Below, piece by piece: positions 21,995 through 32,267 of a DNA stretch of 64,000 bases. The number at the start of each line of letters is the position of its first letter. The first letter of the stretch is position 1. This stretch comes from Ampelocalamus luodianensis (taxonomy: Eukaryota > Streptophyta > Magnoliopsida > Poales > Poaceae): assembly GCA_036346255.1 (NCBI GenBank), contig CM070617.1, positions 3,017,501 to 3,081,500 on the forward strand. The letters are read 5' to 3'. The notes under the pieces are model-generated. The model saw nothing but the letters and a program-made list of their open reading frames with translations, had not been told where the DNA came from and did not search any database. The position numbers and the translations under genes were made by a program.

Positions 21995-24268
21995 AATTTG
22001 AGTGTTTTTCCCTGTTTTGAGGATATAGTTCCTCCTACGTATTTCCTACCTTCATTTATTCCTGAGACGACGTGGTTGGGCAAATAAAGCACGTTCAGAT
22101 TCGGCCTGGCAAAAGAAAAGGCCAATTTGTTCGGGTCTTAAAGAGATCTTACCAGGCGCAAGCTCGGGCTTTTCCATCCCAGATGCTTACTCGCTAGATC
22201 AGTTTTACAAACTGTGTCATCCGGCGTGTTTCAGTTCCAAGTGCTAGTCGGGAACCCTAGTCTCAATTGCCTAGTGAGGCATTCAAGACCCCGACTCCCG
22301 TGTCGCTCGTGTCGGGCGACCCGGGAGGCGCCCCCGAGAGCCCCGCCTCCAGCCCCTCGCCGGCCGCCGCCGATGCTCCGGCACCGACGGCGGCCCCCTA
22401 CCCCCTCCACCCTCCCGTGCCTCTCCTCCTCCTTCCACCCCTCCCCCCCTTCCTGTTCTCGCTGGGGGTTTGCGCCGGCATCGCCCCGTCTGTCCGTTGT
22501 GGTGGCGGCGAGCCCCGGTGGAGTCCCGGAGACGCGGTGCTGCCCCCACCTTGGCTGGAGCCCTCGCGTCGCCGGCGTCCCCGTCGGGTGGTCAGATCTA
22601 GATCTGCCCCCTGGTCGCCGGTTGACGCGCCACCACCACCTACCGATGCAGCATCCGGCTGCGTCCATGGGGGTGCCGATGTCGAGGAGTCTGCCGCTCG
22701 CGTCAGGAGGAGTCCCGTCACTCAAGGGAGCCACCACCTCTTCCCTACGGTCGTCGTCGTCTTCGCTCGCGCGGGGCGGGCCTCGGTGCTCCACATTGGG
22801 GGGTTCACCCGCTGCTGAGGATGTCTTCAGTCGGCCGGCATGGCCGAAGCGGCCGTGGGTCCGAGACGAGCGACGTGATCGCTGTGGCGATCGCGTCGGT
22901 CAGCCACCGTCGATAACTTCTTCCAGAGCTCCGTCCAGCCACAGCCAGAGAAAGCCAGAGAAGTATACTCAACCCGGCCCCAGATCCCCCTGCTCCTCGT
23001 TGTGCGCTCTCCCGTCCGCGCAAGGCTAAGAGGAGAAGGTCAGCTTTCCATGCTGCTATGTCGGGGGGCACCGTGTGTTTGACCGTCGTCCTGAGAAGTT
23101 GCAGGCCGGCCGTCAGAAGAGCTGCAGTTGGGGGTTGTTGCCATTGGAAGAGCCCGAGTAGGGGGCTGTTGCCATTGAAGGGTCGTCTCAAGACGTAAGA
23201 GGCGCATGACGACTGTCCCGGAGGCCCCGTTTCGTAGCAGCTGGTCTAGTTCACCTTGATTGAGCCGTGTGGGCAGTGGGGGAGAGGAGGTGGAGTTGTT
23301 GTCCTTTGTTTCTGCTTCATCCACCGCCATTACCGAGAGAAAGAACTGCTAACTCACCCAATTCATGCGAAGCTCCTATCCGGTGGCCCTGCGGCGAGTG
23401 GATCAACTTGCATCTGCCTCTTTCTCTCTTTCGTCAGATCTAGGGCGATCTACTTCGTTGTCCGGTTCTACCAGTTCGAAGTTCTTGTGGATCGGCTTGG
23501 TGACGTTGTTTTCCCCTTAGTTTGGTTGTGTTTGTGCGGCAGAGCTAGTTAGGATGTATTAAGAGTTGGCTTGTTGGTGTTGTGGTGTGGTTGTCGCAAG
23601 CTGTGTCTCAGTTACGCTTCCTCCCGCTAAGATTTCTTCTCTTTCGATCTGTACTTTTTTTATTTTTACCTATTTTCTCCTACTATCAATGCATCTACAG
23701 TGCTCCTGTCTCTTCGTTCAAAATTGCCTAGTGAGGCCCATACCTGTCCAATTTGATCCTACAAAACGTGCAAACATGATAGACCTGAATTAGACCCATA
23801 AAGTTTCCACGTTGGAATGGGCTTAGTTTCAGCCCAAAATCAAGCAGATGGAACTGTTTTTTTTGTGCTGCGTAGCTCGGCCCAGGTACAGGCAGCCTGA
23901 GTGTTTTTTCCTGCTTTAGGATAGATATAGTTCTTACGTATTTCCTACATGTGTTTCTTCATTTATTCCTGAGACGATGTGGTTGGGCAAATTAAGCACG
24001 TTCAGATTCGGCCTGGCAAAAGAAAAGGCCGAATTGTGAGATCGTACTTCCATCCCAGATGCTTGTTCGCCAGATCTGTTTTACAAATTCTGTCATCCGG
24101 CGAGTTTGTAGGGCCCATACCTTGTCCAATTTGATCCTACATAACGTAACATGTGCAAACATTGAATTAGACCCATAAAGTTTCCACATTGGAATGGGCC
24201 TAGTTTCAGCCCAAAATCAATCAGATGGAACTGGGTTTTTGTGCTGCGTAGCTCGGCCCAGGTATGTC
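21995..24268. repeat. Tandem duplication (B-A, B-A) split by a retroposon
   Basis: Segment B occurs at about 21995-22216 and 23895-24108 (shared TTCCTGAGACGA, GTGGTTGGGCAAAT, CAGATTCGGCCTGGCAAAAG, CATCCGGCG). Segment A occurs at about 23738-23890 and 24113-24268 (shared GTCCAATTTGATCCTACA, ACCCATAAAGTTTCCAC, GCTGCGTAGCTCGGCCCAGG). The order is B, retroposon, A, B, A, so a unit of some 370 bp was duplicated and a retroposon later entered one copy. Confidence 0.85.
22281..23721 (+). mobile_element. LINE-like retroposon, internally shortened, with 16-bp target duplication
   Basis: AATTGCCTAGTGAGGC occurs directly before (22265-22280) and directly after (23722-23737) this block. The second, neighbouring B-A copy lacks the block, so it is an insertion. 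The start is extremely GC-rich (GTGTCGGGCGACCCGGGAGG near 22310), like 5' ends of grass LINE elements. The end is AT-rich, with TTTTTTATTTTTACC and CTATCAATGCATC before a short A run, like LINE 3' ends. No endonuclease or reverse-transcriptase motif is present in about 1.4 kb, so the middle is deleted or this is a non-autonomous relative. Overlapping frames across it are not convincing genes. Confidence 0.7.
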
Positions 24269-24279
24269 TGCTAAGTCTA

Positions 24280-25100
24280 TAACCCAGTTCCGTCTAATCG
24301 CCGGAAGCAAGAGCCAAATCAGAAGACATGACCCAGACTTTCTTGGCCGTTCTCGTGCTAAACCTAAGCTAGCTTTCGGTAGCTCAAGCACGATGACTAG
24401 ATAGACATCGCCAAGGACTAGTAGCCAAGTCAGATCGGTTTTTTCCGTAGGACACGGAGCAAGCAAGGCACCCCTAGACCCAATCGAATGGTATAAGTAA
24501 TCCTATTCCTACGTAAAGAGAGGAGGGTGCAGGAAAAACAGCGCAACAACCTGTAGTACTCCCTCGCATAGAACGAAGGGATAGAACATATTCTGGAGCG
24601 GAGGGGGTCTAAGAAGGCTTTGCTTTAGGATTATCTCGAAGGGAGTTAGCACTTGTAGACTAAGAGGACAAGCGTAGTGACCAAAGTTACGCACAAAAGA
24701 GTAAAGCCCCTATAATTATAGAACACTTTTTGAGATAGCATTGTAATATCATATACCACTGATTTAACACTATAAATGACTCTTCCGCCCTCGTGGAGAG
24801 GGGATAGAACTTTTAAAAATAGAAAGACATATTTACTTATCAATACCGCTCCCTTCTCTACCGGGTTTCGCCCTTTCTCATTGCAGAGAAACTGGAGCTC
24901 CCTCGGTCTGTAGCCACGATAGTTTTTAAATTTTAAATTTACCCTACAATACTAGCTAGTATCTCGAGAGTATCAAAAGCTTGGACTAATCATTGGATTT
25001 TCCTTTATCAAAGACCGAGCTGCAGATCACTTCACTGTACTACAGTCCTTGAGACCATGACTATACAGTCTATACTAACACGACAGCTACTAGTTAATTT
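24280..25100. other. Non-coding stretch of unfamiliar, possibly organelle-derived sequence
   Basis: There are no coding frames of note. The text between about 24430 and 24900 (for example CTCCCTCGCATAGAACGAAG and GAACTGGAGCTC-like runs) reads to me like plant mitochondrial intergenic DNA, but I cannot confirm this without a search. Confidence 0.2.
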
Positions 25101-25320
25101 GCTCATCTAGTAATGTACTCTGCAATTTTTTTCCTTGAGCAAAGATATGTTCAATTTATGTACCGACACGAAGTAGCAGAAGCATCAACAGCTTGTCACA
25201 TACTACCACGGCAAGTAGCGAAAAAAGAAAAAGAACTGAACAACACGCAAAGCTCACTAACATACGCATACGGCAATCGAATCACACAGGATTTGATCGG
25301 GATTTCCATTGGTGGATCGA

Positions 25321-25758
25321 TCACTCCGGGATGGCGACGAGCATCGGCCGCCACGGTCTCCTCATCAGCAGCCGACGCCGGAATCCGCCGAACATGAACC
25401 TCCGGTGCACGACCGCACCATCACGATCACCACCTGCCGACACGGCCGTGGCCTCCGGACGCTGCCCACCTGCCGACACGGCCGTGGCCTCCGGACGTTG
25501 CAGCCCCGGTAACAGCACAGGCTGACCATCTTTCTTGGCACAATACTGTGACGCGAACCGGCAGACGGCGGCGCCACCATCCTCGGCGCCGTTGTCCGAC
25601 TCCAAGAGCTCCTCCAAAGAGCTTCTGCTGAGGAGGCTCCTCTTCTCCCCATCTTCCTCTGCGGCGGCCGCAGGTGGTCTGCAATTCTTGCGGCAGAGAA
25701 GGCGGCGCACGAGGAGCCAGAAGCTCTTCACCCTTGGCTTGTAGAGCACCCCGGCCAT
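25321..25758 (-). CDS. Small basic plant protein of unknown function
   Basis: A single-exon frame encodes 145 residues from the second methionine (MAGVLYKPRVKSFWLLVRRL). I prefer this start to the first ATG at 25779 because TATATAA lies at 25807-25813, which would place transcription start at or beyond that first ATG. The N-terminus is basic and amphipathic with a K-x-FW-x-LVRRLLCRK core. A serine-rich segment follows with SLEELLES, a pattern I associate with small uncharacterised plant proteins. Then come a cysteine-containing stretch (CRFASQYCAKK), a perfect 12-residue tandem repeat QRPEATAVSAGG, and an arginine-rich C-terminus (FRRRLLMRRPWRP). No enzymatic or membrane domain is recognised. 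GC-rich codon use resembles the sHSP genes. The function is not known. Confidence 0.6.
   Translation of the reverse strand: MAGVLYKPRVKSFWLLVRRLLCRKNCRPPAAAAEEDGEKRSLLSRSSLEELLESDNGAEDGGAAVCRFASQYCAKKDGQPVLLPGLQRPEATAVSAGGQRPEATAVSAGGDRDGAVVHRRFMFGGFRRRLLMRRPWRPMLVAIPE
25432..25502. repeat. 36-bp tandem duplication inside the unknown-protein gene
   Basis: Two units with starts at 25432 and 25468 are nearly identical (GCCGACACGGCCGTGGCCTC core). The 36-bp period keeps frame and gives the repeated 12-residue block, so it is tolerated as an in-frame expansion. Confidence 0.9.
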
Positions 25759-25806
25759 CCTCGTCGTCGCTCTTGCCACTGATCTCTCCGGGACACGGAC
25801 GTACGG

Positions 25807-25813
25807 TTATATA
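25807..25813 (-). promoter_or_regulatory. Likely TATA box of the unknown-protein gene
   Basis: TATATAA on the minus strand lies 28 bases before the upstream ATG and 49 before the chosen ATG. This decides the start in favour of the second methionine. Confidence 0.5.
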
Positions 25814-25829
25814 CTTGGTGTTCTTTCTG

Positions 25830-26759
25830 GTTGTGGTTGGTGCCTGAGCTGCTACTGTTGCTCGCTTTGGATGATCAGGGATTCTGGAGTTGGTCCTGAA
25901 ATAATGGTTCTTTAGACTCTAGTGTGCCTTTAAAATTTGTCATAGGGGATTCTTTTATTCTATATGGCATTTGTTCGTGTTAGACCTTAACTTCCTGACT
26001 TGTATCAATACTGTCCCTGAATTAAGCTTCCTGCCTTCCTGAATCCTGGACGCTTAGTAGGTGCAGTTTTAGTATAATGCATGGATGGCAAGGTGCAATC
26101 TGGGAAAAAAATGGCATGATACATTCTTGGGTTTGTTTGTTTACGTGTGGCTTGCGAGAGCCGCAATACACAGCACGTTGCCATTTGGAGGCTATGAGAG
26201 CAGGATGGGGGAAGTGTCTGCCCAGTGGACAAAAGATAAAGACGAGCGTCCGCATCAGTATCACCGTCAGACGCTAACTAACCGGGCGCTAAAAGACGCG
26301 CGAATTGTGGTGCGATAACGAGACCTACTGTTCGAATCAGCTGGGCGCTTCGCTTATCAGTATTCAGTCGTAATGTAGTATGCATAGATGTCCCCTTCGG
26401 ATCCCAGTTAGATTGGTACAAAACAAAACCATCGATGTGCCTTAATTTATGGTCAGGGGATTTGACGCGTTCATTTGCAGTCGCACAGTGACTGCTTCCA
26501 TCTCACATGGATTGGTCGAGTTTTTCTTTCACCTGATATGTGTGTCGTCTTGTTAAATGAACTTGGCCTACCATTGTTGAGCTCGGGGGCGTGCGCCGTG
26601 TGGTAGCTGGAAAATGGCTAGTTCCCACTTCCCAGGTCGACAAAAACAAAGCGGCATGCAAAAGTTGTGCATGCCACGCGGACAAGTTAGATTTCCTTTT
26701 TTATTTTCGAAAGATTGTTAGATTTTCTTTTGGAGCGAAGCAAGCCCAATTAATTGCAA
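25830..26759. other. Intergenic, no recognised gene
   Basis: Only short overlapping frames on both strands with no domain, and no clear inverted ends. Confidence 0.5.
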
Positions 26760-26768
26760 TTGTAGTCA

Positions 26769-26941
26769 GAGAACATATCTAGTGTTAATGCTAATTTGGG
26801 TGTTAAGATGCTAATATCAACCTCGGTGTTGAATCTGATTGAACAGTCAAGATTTGTGTGCTGATCTTACCTCCAATCCACTTAATCTTTTTTCACTAAA
26901 CACCTTGCATGCCCCTTCATTTCACGTCCCAGTCCAACCTT
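26769..26941 (+). repeat. Left terminal inverted repeat of the MULE
   Basis: It pairs in inverse with 35210-35382 along its full length, with scattered mismatches. Notable shared pieces are CCTCCAATCCACTTAATCTT and GCATGCCCCTTCATTTCACG. Confidence 0.9.
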
Positions 26942-27347
26942 AATTTGTGATAGTTACAAGTTGGGCTTCCCCGATTCAAAGCCCAGCGCCACAACTTTTG
27001 ATGGAATTGGGGAGCGAGCTCTTATCTCGCATCATGTAACGACACCGACATCGAGTTCTTCCTTGCCTCGTCATTTCCTCCTCCCACGATGGCCACCACC
27101 AGTGAGCCTTGCTGACATCCACCGCGACCAAATCCATGGCCTTGACGCACCGATGAGCTTCCCTCAACCAGCACCAGCAATGGTTTCCTCGTCTGCCTGT
27201 TTCCTAAGCGACCTTGACGACCACCACCGCCTCAAATGTCAATGCCAGCAGCCTCCATCGTCGATCACCATGGCGTCGGCTTCTCTTCCTCCACTGCTGG
27301 TGCCTCACTCTTCTACTCCACCCACCATGATGTCTTCGCTCAGCCGC

Positions 27348-30300
27348 GGTAATATCACAAAGTTTTGTTATCAAATTAAAATTAACAAAATATTATTTTA
27401 TTGGTTTTCTTAGTTTTAAAAAGAGTTTTATTGTTTTTCTTGAATTTCCTAAATTTGAAAAGTAAAAAAAATAAATAAATAGAGTTTTGGGTTCTTATGG
27501 GATTTAAAGTTAAAAAAAAAAATATTTAATTTCTTGAATCTTCGGGTATTTAAAAAGGTTTTCCCGGTCTTTCAAAAATTAAAAATAGTTATGTGCAAAA
27601 ATAAAATCCAACTTTAAGTTGTAAGTAATTTTAATTATTTCAAAGCTAATCTATTTCATTTTCAGGCCTTTTCAAAGTTTTCAAAATAAAAATCACCATT
27701 TGATTTTTCCTGATTTGTTAAAGCTTAATTTAAAATTTTAGAAATAAAAATAATTTAAATATGAGTAAATTAAACTCCAATTAAATAAAAATGGTTTTAT
27801 TCTATTTTCAGAGTCTTTTTGAAGCTTTAAAAATAAAAGAAACTATTTGAATTTTATTGAATTGATGTAAAGCTTAAATTGAAAATCTGAAAGAAAAACA
27901 TTTTTAAATGGCTAAAATAAACTTGAAAAAAATCCAAAACTATTTTATTTGATCTATTTAGGTTCCAATGTATTTTATAAAATTTTCTTAAAATTTTTGG
28001 ATTTTTTTCTTTTTCTCTCTCCTCCCTTTTCTCCTAGTCTTCTTCCTCCCGTGGCTTTTGCCCATGCCACCGATGCCATGGTAGCCCATTCCCTCACCCG
28101 CCCCCATCCCTTCCTCTGCCACCCCACTCCCCAGCCATGCCCTGCCACCCGGCTCCCCATGCTGCCCCCATGCCCTGCCGCCCCATTCCCCGTCCCCTCC
28201 CCTGCCAACCCCGGCCATCCCCCATGCCGCACCCTAGCACCACCTCCTCCCCGAGCTGCCTCCTCTCTTCCCCTCTTTAAAGGCGCAGCAGCTCCCCCTC
28301 CTTCCTCCTCCCCTCCTCTCCTCCCCTCCTCTACCTTGGAGCTGAGCCAAGCCCCAACCAAAGCTCCACTTAGCTCCATTTCTCCCCGAGCTCGGCCGAA
28401 ACTTCTCCTTCCCGTTCTCCCTCTCCGATCATCCATTTGCCACGCCACCCACGTCATGGTGTGCCCATCGGTCTCCTCCTCCACCTCTCCAAATTTCCCC
28501 ACTCTCTCGCTTTTGTTTCTCCGCAATCGAGGTTCTCGTCGCCGGCCGAATCGCCTTCCATCGCCATTCCCGGCGCCGTCGATCATCCCCTAGTGACGAC
28601 GTCATTGCTGTTAGCTTTGCCTCACGATGTTCTACATCATGCTCCCTTCCTTTTCTCCGAAGCGCTGTCGGTTCGCTCGGGCCCTGCATGGCCGGTCGCG
28701 TACGTCGCTGCGATTTCCGCTCGCGTTCCTCATCGAACCATGTGCCGCCTCCGCATATAAAATAGAGCATCGCGTGTTCCATTCCTTCCTCTTCAAATCG
28801 CCACCAACCCCACTCTCTAACCCATCCCCGTTTGCCCGGATTCCGTCGGCAACCGTGCGCTCCCTGCTCTGCCTGTGCACTGCTTTATTCTTCTTTCCTT
28901 CTTTGAGCAATTTCCTTGTAGGGGCCACCAGTCATAGCGGCTCCACTCCCTGGCCATCTCTCCCTCACCTCCATGTGGGGCCCTCAAAGCCATTCTCCTA
29001 TTTTTTTTTCTTTGCCCTGTGCATTGAAACAAAAATCAAACAACAAGTTCAATTCATTTTCTCTCTCTTCCCATTTATTGGAATTTCTATTATTTCATTG
29101 AGCGCAAACTTCCAGATATCCGTTCTCCTTCATACAAACTCTAATTCCGCTGATTCTTATTTTTAAATTCATATAAATTCAATATCTTTCTTTTGCTACT
29201 AATTTTGTAATTTTTAGATTTTATTTGAATTTGGCCTGTTTTGTAGATTGCAACGACTTCGGGAAGCCGGATTTCGACACCTCTTAAGAACAACAACTAA
29301 ATGAGCAAGGCAAGTTACATCCTTTGATCACATTCGAATACCAATATTTTAAATTATTTAAATTCTATTTTAAATTATTATTCCATGCATATTTATATTC
29401 AAGTAATTTAAATTTTGTCTTAAGCTTTATAGTTATTCCCAATTCCACTGTATAGCCATTTATTGTTAAGATAAATAGTATGGAGAATCTTTTCGAATGT
29501 GATGTATTTAGGAGTTAGAAATTGAAAATATTGGATTATAAGAATGCATTACTGTTGGATGTTTGATTATAAGAATACTTTATTGTTAGATTATAGCAAT
29601 ACACGAATGATGAAAGTTGGATTATAGAAATACATGATTCTTAGATATTGATTATAAAATTATACAATTGTTAATTGTTGGATTATAGGATTGAATGATT
29701 GTTTGAGATTAAATCATAGAAATGAGTTATTGACGGATGTGGATTATAGAAATAAATGATTGATGGATGTTGGATTATAAAAATACATCTTGGATAGATT
29801 ATAGAAATAAATCTTGGATGGATTACATGAATACATCTTGACATATTTAAATATATTTTATTAAGTGTTGGGGAATTAGTATTGATCTACGATCAAGAGG
29901 AGTATTTGGATTTAGACAAATCTTAGTTGAATTAAATGGATTATTCGTGATTGTCGGAGAATTAGTATGGAGATGTTGATCTAGTATAGGTGGTGATTGA
30001 AATACAAAAATGATGGATTGTCTTAATAAGTCATGATGTAGATTTGGTGGATTGGATGAATCAAGACGTATGTGTAAATTTCGAGGAATTTATTTATTTA
30101 GGTAGTTTGGTTATGTTGGATTTATCGGATATGATTGAATGGGAAGTTGGATTTAGAATAAATCTTGGTTGAATTATATAAATATATCTTGGCTGGATTA
30201 TAAAAGTATATCTTTGTTGGATTATTAGAGTATATCTTTATTGGATTGACAGATGTTGAATTATTAGAAATAGATTATTGTTGAAGAGTTGATTATTGGA

Positions 30301-31979
30301 TTATGGGAGTAATTATCAGATGTTGGATTATTAGAGTATATCTTTATTGGATTGTTGGAGATTGGATACTATGATTACATGATTATTGTGGTTGGATAAT
30401 ATAAATAAATCTTTGTTGGAGTACGAAAATAATCTTAGTCGGATTATAGAGAAATTGAATCTGCAGCTTATTAAACAATGACGATCAATAGACATAGTAG
30501 ATTGATTTGGAGGATATGATTCTAGTATTGATGGTTGACTTACTGATCTTGAATTTGATAATTCTTGGACATCAATCCCTCACACCTTGTCACCTTAGAT
30601 AAAACTCTAGTCAATACAATAGCATTGACAAGATGCTCTTGATTTAGAAACTTTATGCTTAGACAAAACTTAGACAAAAATATTGAATTTGAGGAATTTA
30701 GCCAAATGTTTGATTATGATTAAAGTGAGAATTTAGCCAAATGTTCAATTATGATTAAAGTGAGACTATGGTGTCGCTTTACCATAGACATTTTGCAAAC
30801 GATTTTTGAAAAGCAAAACAAAATAAAAATTGGTTTGGACTTGGGCGAAATGGATGTTTGATAGTGTACGTTGATGCACGGATCGAGTCATTTCTTTGAT
30901 CTAGGCCTAGAGGTTATTTTGGAAAGTCGTCCAATCAGTTAAGAACTGGTCTTCGAGCCGCATCTTGCTAAGCCCTATCGTACTACCATATGTTCTGAAT
31001 GGACGAACTGGCTAACTAATTTGTAACATTTCACTGTGGTTGTTCCATCCGGTTGTGTGGATGTCTGTATGACCTACTTTTATGTATTCCCACATGACGC
31101 AAGATGAGGCTTAAATTCAACGGATGGTTCAATCCAAACGAAGCAAAACCTTAGCGAGACGGGACTATGGTGGAATGGCGCATTGTAAAGGCTTTGTGAT
31201 ATCACTTAGTCGCACACCTACGAAAGTGTGTCAGACAAAAATTATAAGATGATATTCTCTTGTGGGTAAAGTTGTACAACCTCTGCAGAGTATTAAAAAC
31301 TATTCGAATAGCCGTGTTCACGGTCAAGGACATGCTAAGCAAAACCACTCAAAGTTAGATTTTGGTTTTGATTTCAAAAAAACTTTATCAAATGGTTTTG
31401 GATAGTTTATCGAGTTGGGAAATTGGACGGTTCGCCATGTGATAGGAAGGTATCCTTCACCACTCTTGGATAAATGTTATCATACTATAAAACTGTCTTT
31501 TAAAACATATTTCTGATATAGAATAACTGTTTTAGAACTTAGTACAGATATTTAAAGAAAACATTGATTTATGCAAATTCCACCCTATAAGCCTTCCTTT
31601 GATATATCTCTGCATGCATTATCATATGTTATTGGGTGTAACTTGAGGAGTACGATTGTTTGTGCTCACTCTTGCTTAATAAAATGTTGTTTAGAGGAGA
31701 AGAACTTTGCATATGTTGAAGATCTCGATGACTAGGCCACTTCCCGAGTAGATTGTTTATGGCAGATTAGCTGGGCTCTACTACTTGGTCTTCGTCTTCT
31801 GCTGTGTTCTTTATTGTTGGTTCATAAGTCTTTCTGATATTAAACTCTGATATTTATTAATAAAGTTTTGCAATTTATGGATGTTACCATATATGTTTAC
31901 TGTGTGAATTAGCCACTGATCATGGGACTAGTTCAGTAATACACAAAGGATTTGAGAGTGTTAATCCCGGGTCCTGACA
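27348..31979 (+). mobile_element. Solo LTR, 4,632 bp, Gypsy-type
   Basis: GCCGC occurs immediately before (27343-27347) and after (31980-31984). The block starts GGTAATATCAC, evidently the usual TGTAATATC with its first T changed to G, and ends ATCCCGGGTCCTGACA, the terminal form of many grass Gypsy LTRs. There is no second copy, PBS, purine tract or pol sequence, so only one LTR remains, as after recombination between two LTRs. At 4.6 kb it is among the longer plant LTRs. It entered the GC-rich interior of the MULE. Confidence 0.88.
29531..30450. repeat. Degenerate short-period repeats inside the 4.6 kb LTR
   Basis: The motif GGATTATA followed by A/G-AATA recurs at irregular intervals of roughly 25-45 bp, densely at 29531-29840 and again at about 30170-30430. 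It looks like an old, diverged minisatellite. Confidence 0.7.
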
Positions 31980-32267
31980 GCCGCTATCCGAATCTAGGGT
32001 CACTTGATATGACTGTCTTCTCCATCATCACCACAACATCTTCCTCTTCGTTGACGGTCGTCGCTGAGGATGCATCGCTGCCTTCCTCTCAGATCCATCA
32101 CTTCTTCTTCCTCTCAGATGCATCACACGCGGGAGGGGGAAGGACGGCGGTGCCGCAGCCTGGAGGGGGAAGGAGGGCGGTGCCAGGGGCCAGGAAGACC
32201 CGCAGTCGGGAGGGTGCTGGAGGGCGGCCGGGTGAGAGGAAGGCGATGGGACGCTGTTGAGGAAGGC

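Noticed and set aside
22214..23029. 271-codon GC-rich frame after sHSP gene 2
   Set aside because: It crosses the 16-bp target duplication at 22265-22280 and runs into the LINE-like insert, so it cannot be an original gene; both strands are equally open.
27949..28593. Proline-rich 214-codon frame and its mirror on the minus strand
   Set aside because: It lies wholly within the 4.6 kb solo LTR and is low complexity.
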